A stretch of 64,000 bases of DNA from assembly GCF_008831285.2 (NCBI RefSeq), contig NC_045150.1, forward strand, positions 7,142,001-7,206,000. The letters run 5' to 3'. The position numbers and the translations under genes were made by a program. This document shows, piece after piece, positions 24,781 to 35,696 of this stretch. The DNA comes from Nymphaea colorata. Lineage: Eukaryota > Streptophyta > Magnoliopsida > Nymphaeales > Nymphaeaceae. Position 1 is the stretch's first letter; every line of letters starts with the position of its first letter. The notes under the pieces were generated by a model. The model saw only the letters and a list, made by a program, of their open reading frames with translations, made no database searches and was not told the origin of the DNA.

Positions 24781-26310
24781 AAGACATGTTCACATAAATA
24801 AGTTAAGAAAATCAAACTCAACCTAGATGTTGTATAGCCAGGTCAAGATCTAGCTTGTTCTATGAAGTTCAACTCTTAATTTCTCCTCCTTCTTCATTTG
24901 ACCTAACCTGTTGGTCTATGTTAATGGTTCTAGCCCATGTCCATCCAGAACCATCTCCACTAAGGTATGATCAAAACTGAACACTATTAATTAATTTTGT
25001 TATTCCGCATAACATGATCAGCTTCTCCTACGTTAGAACTTGTCCTCTTTGAATGAGTCAAAACACATTCAAATTGTTGGTTTTAGGATGTCACTTGATG
25101 TGTGCAATGGTCTTCAAAATGCTTATGCAAAACATTCTCCCTCACAAATTTTATGCTTGAAAACTCAATTACAAGATCTGAAAAAAAGGGGAGAAGTTGA
25201 TTGATGAATATGTTAGGGCTGCCTTCTTGTTCATCGATTGGCTTTTGCAGGGAAGCCTGATGATTAAGAGGATCTCATCACAAATATTTAGCACAGTTAA
25301 TCAAAGTCTAGTCGTCAGTATGATTCTCATAAGTGTTATCTATCTAAACTGCAAATAATGGATGTGCGACTCTAATTGGTGGGTACACCACGATCGTGTA
25401 ATGAAAGCATGTATCCAAACTCTATAGGGGTTATTGGTACCTCGGGCAAAAAAAAAAAAAAAAAATTGGTAATTATTTAAAATGGTTTGTCTTTTTAAAA
25501 TTCTTTACTTTTTTTAATTTTCACTTCTGTTTCCACATTTTTTTTTATTTTTGAAATAATTTTGTGATTATCATACACCAGCGTATATAACCAGTTTCTC
25601 ACGTCGGCTTCGGAATCGTTTTCCTCCGTATCAAATGATGCATGCCAGCAAGGACTTGAAAGGAAGAGTGCGGTGGGTGCATGGGTTCGGCCCTTCACAA
25701 GCTACCACGTGTACCTTCCTGTGAGGACAAAATCGTAAAATGCAAAACTTTTTTTTAAATTTTTTCATTTTTGCAAAAAATAGCATGGTCGATCTTTTTT
25801 CTAATTTTGGTCCACAGCACGCTTGTCTGAAGCGACTCCTCCTCTCACGTAAACAAGACAAAATTCGTCCTTCAGTTTTAAAAAATATGTGATGTGATTC
25901 TTATTCTCTTTAGATGTTGGAAGAAAAGAAAAATTACATTTCTCATTTTATTGCTACTAAAGTTATAAAAGTTATTACCCTTGGCATGAAAGTTTTAAAA
26001 AAAGCTAGAACTCATTTTAGGGATTGTGGGGGCAATTGCCCACACCTGTCTCCATCTCTGCCTCTAATCACCGGCATTCCCCTTGCCCATCAGCATTTTA
26101 GTTCAGAATTTCATTTACCACTTCTGAAAATCAGTAGTCCGTTTTCCTTTCTTACAAATTTCAAACGGAATGCCTTCTCTTCAAACTGATTGATACTTTT
26201 GCTTATGATCTTATTTTGTGGATCACTAGTTTAAGATGAGCAATACTTTGATTTGATATTTGTGAGAGGGACTCCTTGGTTAGTTTTTTCCCTAGACATC
26301 CACATTGCAC
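24780..26310. other. Gene-free DNA
   Basis: No gene recognised. At about 26028-26062 there is one end of the hAT MITE family (ggcaattgcccacacctgtc, then catctctgcctct). Poly(A/T) runs occur near 25449 and 25540. Confidence 0.45.
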
Positions 26311-26311
26311 T

Positions 26312-26572
26312 TAGGTCTGCTCGATGTCCCAAACACGAGTCCGGGCTGGCCCGATTCGGCTTGGATAAAATAAAAAAATATTTTTAAAATATAAAAAAAT
26401 TTAATATGAAATACATTTCAATAATCACATATATATTAACATTAAATAAAAAATAAATTAAGCCAACTTGAACCCCATCCTGATACATTATCAGGCCGAC
26501 CTGGGCCGGTTGTTTCAAGCCGGGTATCCAGTACCCATCAGAAACTCAAGCCCTGATGCCGAGACTTAATTG
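26312..26572. repeat. Dispersed GC-arm/AT-core repeat, copy 3
   Basis: The arm gggctggcccgattcggc leads into an AT core at about 26365-26460. The second arm has aggccgacctgggccgg and gccgggtatccagtacccat. No coding sequence. Confidence 0.6.
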
Positions 26573-27039
26573 CACTTAAAAGTTCCAAAGTCATTCTAGA
26601 ATTTCCTCACTACTTTTATGACACATTAGGAAAAGAGGTATGTGTGGGCAAATAAAAACAAAATGATTGTAGTACAAAAAAGAATATCGGTGACTAGTTA
26701 CACCATATGACGAGAAAAAGGTTATTTGTTTCTAGGTACACCAAATAAATGAGATGAATCCATACTTCTGTTCATGTTTAGCCTGTAATGAACAAACTAG
26801 TAGGATTTTCCCTGTTGAACAGTGCGCTAAGGCCAAGGGAAGTGTTGCTATTCATAATGCGAACAGCTTGGCTCCTGAATAGAGTAAAAAGTCAAGCTGA
26901 AATCACATCTGGTTTCATATAAAGCAATAAAGCCCTTGCTATTCGCAACCTTAGTTCTTTTATGCATGTGTGTTATTTGTTGTTGGGTTTTAACTTAACG
27001 TTTCGAAACTATGGAATAAATATGATCATGTTAGTATCC

Positions 27040-27495
27040 TCAAAGGGCATAGTGCCCGTGCATACTTAAGGGATCCAAAGTTTGAATCTTGTCATCATTG
27101 TCACACTTACTCTCGTGGGCGGAACAATGAAGCAATCACGACACTTGAGTTGGAGGATGTATGATAAGTCCAATTAAGTGTTGAAGCAAGTTTGGACCTT
27201 AGAGGTATACTCGTATGACCTTGGGGGTTTTGTGCTAAAAGTAGTTTTCAAAAAAAAAAAACAAATTTTGAAGGGGATTGGTGCAACAATCGGAGCATAG
27301 GCCAGTAGGCGGAATGATTCCTGTTTTGAATCCTCGTAGCATCAATTACGGCAGGATGGCAGCTGACCTCAAAGCACCAAAAATAAACTTTGTACCCTAA
27401 GCGAATAAGGGGTTGGGTGGAAGCTTCGGCCTTCTACCCTACAGTGAAAAGGAAACCCCACTTACCCAGAAATACACTTAAAAAAAAAACAAGAT
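27040..27495 (+). repeat. Two tandem SINE-like units (candidate)
   Basis: The first unit ends in a 12-A run at 27250-27261 and the second in an A run at 27479-27489. Each has a B-box-like run (gtttgaatc near 27089; tttgaatcc near 27335) preceded by an A-box-like segment. The match is weak and could be chance. Confidence 0.3.
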
Positions 27496-27654
27496 CATTT
27501 GTAGGCAAAAATGAATTCATAACATTTAATTTATGACTTTTATAAGAATAGATTTGTCTAGTGGAAAATGTGATTATTTAGTCTTTCAAGGCATAGTGAT
27601 TGTCTCTTATTTTAAAAGAAAGGTCGAGGACTGAGATATTTAGCTAGTTATTAT

Positions 27655-27955
27655 TAGTCCTGGGCCATGGGTACCCGGCCCGGGCCCGATGGTGTGGCCC
27701 GGATCGGACCAGTCGGGCTCGGGCCAGGCTTGATCTGTCCTTGCCTGGATCTGTTCCATTAATAATTTAAAAAAATATTTTTAATTATTATTTAATTTAA
27801 CCATATATATTTTATTATTAAAAATATATTTTGTATTATAAAAATTATTTATAATGTAAAAAAAATTATTATCAAACGAGTCGAGCTAGGTCGGGACCCG
27901 GGCCAGGCCCGAGCCCAGTTTTCAAGCCCGATTGACCCAACGCCCACTCTTAGTT
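27655..27955. repeat. Dispersed GC-arm/AT-core repeat, copy 4
   Basis: The arm gggtacccggcccgggcccg leads into an AT core at about 27755-27870. The second arm has cgggacccgggccaggcccg. Confidence 0.65.
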
Positions 27956-28389
27956 ATTATATATCACTCGCTAGAAGAAGGAAAAAAAATTATGGTTAAT
28001 GCTAATTTTTTAATTTGGCTATGGCATTACTGGTAACATCTCTTGATATGTGTGTGTGGTGTCTGTATGTGGTTAACTTACTCCTTTATTGGCTTTAGTT
28101 CACACCTAAAGGGTTATATGAAACAGAACATCTAGTAGTATGAGGCTAAGGATATATAAAATGCTTAGGCTTTTTCAATATCATTGATATAAAAATATTT
28201 TACCTCACACATGATAGGTTACAAATTCACTAAATGCATACTTGTGTGTTAGATTCTGAGTTTAAGAATTGAACTTTAATACCAAATGCTTAATAAGGTG
28301 GATTTTTTTAGCCTACTACAAACACGACCTTGAAAAGAGATACCCATCATAGTTAGATCTGTGACTATTAGATCTTAGTTGGATTTTTA

Positions 28390-28830
28390 CCTTTTCAGTG
28401 AGCGGAACGTGACAGAAAAACAGTTGAAACTTGAAACTCTTCCTTCTTCCTCCTTCTCTCGAGGTTTAGGAACTCCCTTAACTGAATTTATGATTACTCT
28501 CGACAACCTGAGAGAACAGCATCTGCTACCATTTCCAGTCTAGAAAAAATAGCATCTACTGACGACCAAGTTTCTACCGGTCTGCCAACCCGACCAAACC
28601 ATAGGTTTGCAGGCTTACAAGCAGCTCCTTCCGTTCGCCAGACGAATTGCAAACCAGGTCGGATCGTCAGATCTGTTACCGTACCGAAACGAAAGATCCA
28701 TCACCGGAAGCGCGGACTCATTGCACGGTGGCATTTTTACGATTGATCAGAGGTATCGATCATTCGTCTCCCATGGTGCTGCAGTCGCACGCGCGAGTGC
28801 TTGGTGGAGCGGGTGGAAGGTTGCAATAGC
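28390..28830 (+). promoter_or_regulatory. Probable NTAQ1 promoter and leader
   Basis: GC content rises relative to the flanks, with CT-rich tracts around 28440-28465 (cttccttcttcctccttctc), before the NTAQ1 ATG. This fits a plant core promoter or leader with a pyrimidine patch. No TATA box could be assigned with confidence. Confidence 0.35.
28647..28829 (+). promoter_or_regulatory. Candidate uORF in the NTAQ1 leader
   Basis: A 60-codon reading frame with an internal in-frame ATG near 28771 ends at TAG 28827-28829. One base later comes the NTAQ1 start codon at 28831. If transcription begins upstream of 28647, ribosomes would terminate right at the main start, an arrangement that can tune translation. 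The transcription start is unknown, so the role is inference. Confidence 0.3.
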
Positions 28831-31800
28831 ATGTCCGCTTCCCCTTCCGCCACTCTTTGCCCTCCGTCTGTCCGACGTGGTGATTTCGCTCACACCCCCT
28901 GCTATTGGTTGGTTACTCTCTTCGTGTCTCCTGAATCAATTCCCCGTCCGTTATATTAGTTGTGACCTCTGCTTTGAACAATTTACGGAAGATAGATACA
29001 TCTCTGTCGGTTGATGAGAGGTGATGGTCCGGTGTCTGTAATCCCTAGCTACTTTTGATGGTCCTGCGTAAATTTCTGGCCTGTGTTTGAAGTTTTCTGG
29101 GTATGGATTGTTGTTAGTCAGTAACACGATAACCCATTTTTCCTTGATCTGAAGGCGATGGATGCTGAATGTTCGCCCACATTGATGTTCATGGTAGTCG
29201 GTTATTTGATAAAATTAGGAGAAGAAGATCGCCACCGAACTGAGTTCCCCATATCAATTTATTTTTTGGCTTGATCATGGATGCTAGCAAGTTACAGAAT
29301 GGGGGCTTATCCGTTTCGATGGTTGTGCCACCAATTTCAAACTTACTTGGCGCAGATCAGAAAACTGGGTCTTTCGTAGGTTCTACCGACCTTGATGTTC
29401 TGGATTTGTCAAAGCTATTATCAACTTATCAGCCGATTAAATAAAGACGGATACATCTTCTCCTTCCTGTAGAGAAGATGCGTGCGACGGAGTTCTAGCC
29501 TAGATATTGTGGTTCATGAGTAATCATGAGACACCATACTTCTTTTATCGTCGCTTTTCAAGTGAATATTTTGGGTATTTGAGAAGATCGTGCGACATCT
29601 AATAGATTCGGAGTAGATTTGTCGCCTTAGAAGGATCTTTGTCTTCTTAACTTTTTTAGATTTATTAGAACTTCGTCTTTCTGACTATGGTGCTATGGAA
29701 AAAAAAATGATATCTGGGCATTATTCCGTAAAAGGACTGCATTGTGAAAGGCCATATCTGATTACTTGTTACATGCTTTCGAGAGAGTGAATAATGTTTA
29801 TTGATCTATTCCCCCCAATCAGAAATGCTATCCTTTAACGTATATGACTGGAGCATAAGAGATTTTATTTCCTCTATGTTACATTTTAAAATGGCTGATC
29901 TTGGAATTTAGAATTTTTACGCGATAATTTTATGGCCCTTGTGGCATTCTTGGTTCTCCTGGGATACACTTTCTACCTGAGTTCATTCTTCAGTTGATGC
30001 ACGTGACCAAAATTTAGCCAATGGTGTCTGCCAAATTGCCGTTGGCACTATGTTTGAAGTTTCAAACTATTTTTCTGAGACTATGTTGATAGCCTTAATA
30101 GCTTTAACTAGCTATATGCTAGTTTTGAAAAGATTATGCTAGCCACCATTAAGAAAATATAAATGTGAGAATAAGAAAAGAAAGGTGACTTATCAACCTA
30201 GTGAGTAGTTTCAAGTTTGTATCCTTTCCTATCATGTCAATCTGTAGTATAGGACAGACAAGACATATTCTTTAGCCCTGGCATTTTAGAAATCATGCTA
30301 AAGGATTAACACATTAAAGAAAATCCGTGTATGTAAATTTCATTGGCAGAATAGCCTGTAGCACATTAGTGTACAATATTGATGTGGATCTCTTTGTTTG
30401 GATACTACATTTTCCATCCATATCTGCCTCCTTCCAGAATCTTTGTGTGGATTGCCTACTTGGTTGCTCTTTCCTAGAACTGTATCTTCTGATTGTGCAT
30501 ATACTGTATGATATTAGTGTTTTGTGAATATAGATGTAACTCCAACATAATTAAGATATCGAGGTTCAGGCTTTTGCATTCCTATTTTGTTGGTGCACCA
30601 TTTCATTTTACAATCTTTAAAAGTCTAACTTCATTTACATTGAGTAAATGCACGATATCCAGAAAATATTAGATGCAGTCTCACAATGTTGCAATAATTC
30701 TTAACCCTGGTCTGTTCCCCCTGCATGTTGATATCTATCTACTTTCTTACCCTGACATGTAATCATTTGCACTTCATTAAACTACTGTGCAATTGGTATA
30801 TTTGTGAAACACTCTGTCTACTTGCTCGGATCACATACATGCTGAATGTTTCTTTATTATCTTTATCTTAGTGCTGATTTAAAGTTTTGGCAACAATACT
30901 TATGCTTTAAACATTTGATGATGTAGTGAGGAGAATGTCTACTTACTTTGCAAGCAGTTGTGTACTTCTGGATTGAGTGGTATAGGAGGCATGGACCTTT
31001 TTGTTGTTTTCATATCTAATGACAGAAAACAGGCATGTATCTGCTTCATATACACCCTTCCTTTCCTCTTTATATGTTCTAGTGATTTTCAAAATAACGA
31101 ACAAATATGGAAATTGATTTTGGCATCAGCTTGCCAGTTATCCAAACTGAACAGCATTTAGGTTTCACAAAGTGCCGTTAATTTGTAGACCTTGTTTGGT
31201 GGACAGGGATATGCTGAAATGGATGTAATTTGATAAAAAAGTAGATTCTACCCTCCTGGTTTTAGGTATTTTAGCAAAAATTCTTACTGGGTGATATTTA
31301 CACCAATATTAAATGGAAGAACATGTGTGCAAGAATGTGAAATACAATGCTTGAAATGCTAAAACGTGTTCTTTGAATTGAATTTATCATCCATGTGAGA
31401 TGGCTTCCAGCACCTGTGCTAAATTATTTAATTCTAGAAACACAGTTACATTGTCTAGTTTGCCTTTTGATTTGTCTCCAGAGAGGATAAGTTTTGTTGG
31501 ATTCAAATGATATATGCATGAGAAAGGGAGCTAACTGAATCTAGATACCAGTGTTTGCATTTTCAAACATTCAAACCTTCAACCATTTGTGTGGCGTTCA
31601 TCTTCATGGAAAAATCCTTAACCAGTTTGTGTTACCTCTTTAAGTTGGTTTCTTATGAAAGTTAACCTCCTCAGGTAAATATAGTTCTTATGGTTCTTAC
31701 AACTACTTGCAGTGGTATCCACATTTGTACGTCACAAAGTTGATGAAAAGTTTTGCCAACTAATTGAAACCATCAATTATGTAGCAGCTCTAACAAATGT

Positions 31801-33227
31801 AAAGCCCTTAAAATTTTGATCTTATAGGTACCATTATGGCATCAGCGGGCAAGTGTAAGAACTGATGGACTTGTTCTATGGGATTACCATGTAGTCTGTA
31901 TTCAGGTAAGCAGATTATTTGCATTCGAGTAATAACACTGGCTGACAATTTTTTGTCCCACCTGTACTAGAGGTGTTGGATGATTATTGCTAACTATTAG
32001 CTTTACTGTGTTTCCATTTGAGGTATGTTTATTTGAAAACAGACAAGTGGAGAAGGAAATGCTCTTGTCGTATGGGATTTGGATTCAACACTTCCCTTTC
32101 CTGTTTTGTTGGCCCAGTATGTGTTTGAAGCCATCCAGCCATCTGCTCAATTGTATCCAGTCTTCCGCAGGCAAGTAACTCATTTGTCTCTTGTAGGATA
32201 TTGGTCTTCCTTACGATGATATTTCTGGTCCGATTTGTATTACTGATAGGTATACAAATTTACAAAAAACCTTCATGCCTGGGGAGAAGGTTTTCCCATT
32301 GTAGCTGTAATACATATATCTACTTGGAAAGGGATTAATTGTACGCCTTTTATGCTCCATGAACGAGGTTGTTTTCCTTTTTCATTGATTATTTTGTTAG
32401 AAAAGGAAATGTTTGGAATCCTTCTTGTAGAATTACTCATGAGAACCTTTCTTTGACATAGTGTTTCTTCAAGTGGGTCTATGTGGGCAAAGATTCTCTA
32501 TATACGGGGTAGGGAAATATGAACTTGATCAAATTTTGAATATTGAGGGCCTGTTGTGCATCTGGAAAGCTATGTTACATAGGTAGGGGTACAGACATTT
32601 TCAAAAAATTTGGGTGAGGGGGTACGGCCGTACACACACGCGGACATATATATATGTATATGTCAAAAAATTTCAAAATGAATAACATATTCACAAAACA
32701 CAGTATGGAAGTAATTAACATACAAATATATTAGCTTTCTTGATTCTCCGTCGCATCATCAAGATTAGAAGGAACAACAGGTCACGCTTTTAAGATATAT
32801 TGACATCGCTATAGTTATACTTATGGCTCACATTATTATCGAAGAGTCAAGTTATAGAGAAGGAATGGATTTTCAAAACATTGTATGGAAGATTTTAAAT
32901 GAAAAGTTGTGAGGAACTATGTACAAGAAAGGTTTAGAGTGAAGAAGGAAACAAGAAAAGAGGAGGATTTTTAATTTTCAACTCAAAAACTGGAAACTTT
33001 GGACTTGGTGGGTCTTTCTTCATGAAGTAGAACTATTGAATCATATGAACAGTGTGGAAGCTAAAGCTGCTGGCCTTGCACACTTGACGGTTACTTCATA
33101 TTTTCATATGTTTCACAGTCCTTCAAAACTTGGTGTTTTTCATCACCCAAGTTTATACCAATTTCAAAAGATAGGTATGTACGTGTAAATGTGGATATAG
33201 GTGCAAGCATGGGGAGTGAAGCAATTG

Positions 33228-33279
<52 letters not shown>

Positions 33280-34725
33280 TCAAACATTGTAAGGTTGACC
33301 TAATTAATCTATTGTATCAGTATGGCTGATTGCATACAGTTGTCAGTCATAGCTGGCAGTTGACTTTGGTGAGTCAGAGGAGCATCAAAACACGCTGCTG
33401 GGGCGACATGGGTACTGATTAATCTCTGTCATACTTTGTCATAGATCTCATTCTTAGCTAAACGGTGGCATGGCCTTCTTTTGAATACCTCATGTCATTG
33501 CTTTTCTCATAAACCGCATTATTGCCTCCCCTTCCATGCATACATGCACACACATTATTGTGACAGTTTTTGCTGCATACTGGAATTATCTCAATACACT
33601 TCATAATCAGTTTATTTTTTGTTTTTAGGCTTTTCAGAGTGGTGCATGCTCCACTTTTTCTTCATCACTTTGCATCTGATCGGCGACACATGAAGGATGC
33701 AGATGGAAATTGGATTTCACCTCCTCCAACATCTAACCCTATTGTTGGTGTTGGTACGTATTGGAACTAGATTTGAAGTTTTTGTCTGACATGGTGGACA
33801 TGAAGTTGGATGCTTAGTAGACTTTGGGTAGCTGACCTAACATTGGCTGGCCTTGAACTGTGTCTGCAAGCCAAAAACCACAAGGATTTAGGTCGTGTTA
33901 TCACCCAGGAATTTCGATTGCGCTTATATCCATCATTGTAGGAATTGGGTTCAAGCTTTCCCCAGCCCCTTTTCATCAATGGACTCCTGACGTATACGAA
34001 GGAGTGCGGTTCGTTCGACAAATTCCTACCTCTATATCTATCTCTTCTCAGAGATGTTTGAATTTTTCAAAACTCCATAGACATGCAGAAGAGAAATGCT
34101 TTCCCCACTCGTACCAAGACATAACTTTTACCAAAAGTTGATTGTGATATTTTTGTTCAAATAACAATTAAAGTGAAGCAGGGTCAAGAATAACAAATCT
34201 CTTTATGTAGTCAACCAGCCACGCTTGGTTGTGGGTCCGGTTGGTTTTTATTGACTATATATCAAGCACAAAAGCAGCTGATGGTTTCCATTACTTCTCT
34301 TAATAGTCAACTGCATCTCTTGGAGGAGTATGCAGATTCCTCTTGGAGCCAATCGTATCCATCTGTCAGGCCTTTTCTATGGCCTGCCAAGTTCTAATAA
34401 GCCTCAGATACTCACATCTAGTAACCTCTTGTATGAAACGTGTGTGCTTACTCATAGATAATGGACATTGAGTAATTATTTGTTTGTTTTAGTTTCTGAG
34501 TTCATGCTTTTGTGTCATTCAGATGGTATCCTGAACAATCTCGATCAGTACATGACAATTCGCACTGAGGAGGTTGCAAACACAGTACAGGATGCATTGC
34601 GTAGCGTATTCTTGCAGCCCTTAGGTGTGGTGGTTTCTGAAACACAGTTGGAAGAGTTCTTCACAAGAATCCCACTTCACCAACCTAGTACTAATCAGCT
34701 ACTGGAAACCAATCCTCTAGGATAA
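28831..34725 (+). CDS. NTAQ1: Protein N-terminal glutamine amidohydrolase (6 exons, 238 aa)
   Basis: Exons: 28831-28907, 30927-31032, 31828-31905, 32043-32170, 33629-33753 and 34523-34725. All phases agree and give 717 nt. The product deamidates N-terminal Gln to Glu, which primes arginylation and degradation in the N-degron pathway; the family is cytosolic/nuclear. Visible motifs are [10 protein letters not shown] (residues 25-34), [15 protein letters not shown] (79-85), [11 protein letters not shown] (97-107), FRVVHAP and [16 protein letters not shown]. By family knowledge the catalytic triad is Cys26, His82 and Asp99. The Cys26 codon is split by intron 1 (TG|T). Introns 2 and 4 begin with GC rather than GT. 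The length is normal for a plant member. The start is the first ATG in frame with exon 1, and an upstream ORF stops one base before it. Identity is very secure. Exon edges are inferred from conserved motifs and splice signals. Confidence 0.93.
33229..33279. repeat. (AT)n(GT)n(GA)n compound microsatellite in NTAQ1 intron 4
   Basis: Three successive dinucleotide runs within the intron between exons 4 and 5. Confidence 0.93.
33902..34440 (+). other. Plastid DNA insertion: ndhB exon 1 end plus group II intron start
   Basis: Frame 1 of 33902-34003 reads [20 protein letters not shown] and [10 protein letters not shown], the conserved end of the ndhB first exon (plastid NADH dehydrogenase subunit 2). 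It is followed at 34004 by GTGCGG, the typical 5' start of a group II intron. Translation past that point shows the well-known unspliced continuation ([10 protein letters not shown]), with a TAG where intact copies have Trp. The sequence from about 34260 to 34440 also looks like ndhB intron, but that right part is from memory and less certain. The insert lies in intron 5 of NTAQ1, in sense orientation, about 0.1 kb before exon 6. It is a non-functional nuclear copy (NUPT). Confidence 0.8.
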
Positions 34726-35696
34726 CGGAAGATGTTTTTTGTGATGTTAATACCATACTTTTTGTAACGTCAAGTATACTTTCTGTTGAACGAAAAAGCA
34801 TTTCTGATTGAGCAACTTGGCAAACAAAAAAACGCCTACCAAAAAGGGGAGTTCATAATATTATTTAGTTTTCGATCTTGAGGAAAAAAGTACCCTTGCT
34901 GCCAGATGACGTATAGATCGGTACAGATTTCTCGTTTATCGGAGTTACCATGAATGCACGAGTAAGCTTTCACAGTCAATTTGGGACTAACAGGTTCATC
35001 ACGTGCATATTCTTGGCCTTTCGAATTTTGATTACCCACAATCTTGCGACATAAAAGGTTACCACGTTGCTCGAGGAAACGCCAGATTTATGTAAAATGA
35101 TGCCTTCCATGCGAAGGATCACAAGAACCGCTTCAAATTCGAACCGCCGCACAAGCTACTCCAGACCACGTAACTCGAATTATGCATTTACCACAGGAGG
35201 GGGGAAAAACGCTGAATCATTTACGTAGCATCAGATTGACTTCACTTGCTTACGATTTGTCCAACTGCAAGCCTAAATTGCCTCAAGAGTTTCTCAATTG
35301 CACGTCAATTTTTTTCTCTACATTTCTCCAACCCAAGCAACAAGGCTTGTTATAGACTACGGAGAAGTTTAAGCCTAAATCGCCTCCCGATGGCACGTCA
35401 ACTTTTTCTTTAGATTGCTCCAACCCAACCAACAACCATAAGTTTTTAGAGGATCAGCATTTTAAAATTTCAGAATTCTTTGGCACAAGGTGAGACGCAT
35501 ATACTAGCTTTAATCAAGCACCGAAACAAAATATCATCTTAGCTCCAACTCTACAACCCCATCTCAGTAACGATCAATGATTGTTATACAACAAGCTCAA
35601 TATTCAAGAATGAAGATAGTTTCAGGATGCTATTCTATTTCTACAACATTTCTTTTCGCAGTTTGGGATCAGTAAAGCATCAGTTGCTGCAAGAAA
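34726..35696. other. Convergent intergenic region, NTAQ1 and methyltransferase 3' ends
   Basis: About 970 bp separate the two stop codons of the convergent genes. It should contain both 3'UTRs and polyadenylation sites. I see no further gene, tRNA or clear transposon end here. Confidence 0.6.

Noticed and set aside
33860..34141. 93-codon open frame as a separate gene
   Set aside because: It is the plastid ndhB fragment read through its intron boundary, inside NTAQ1 intron 5.
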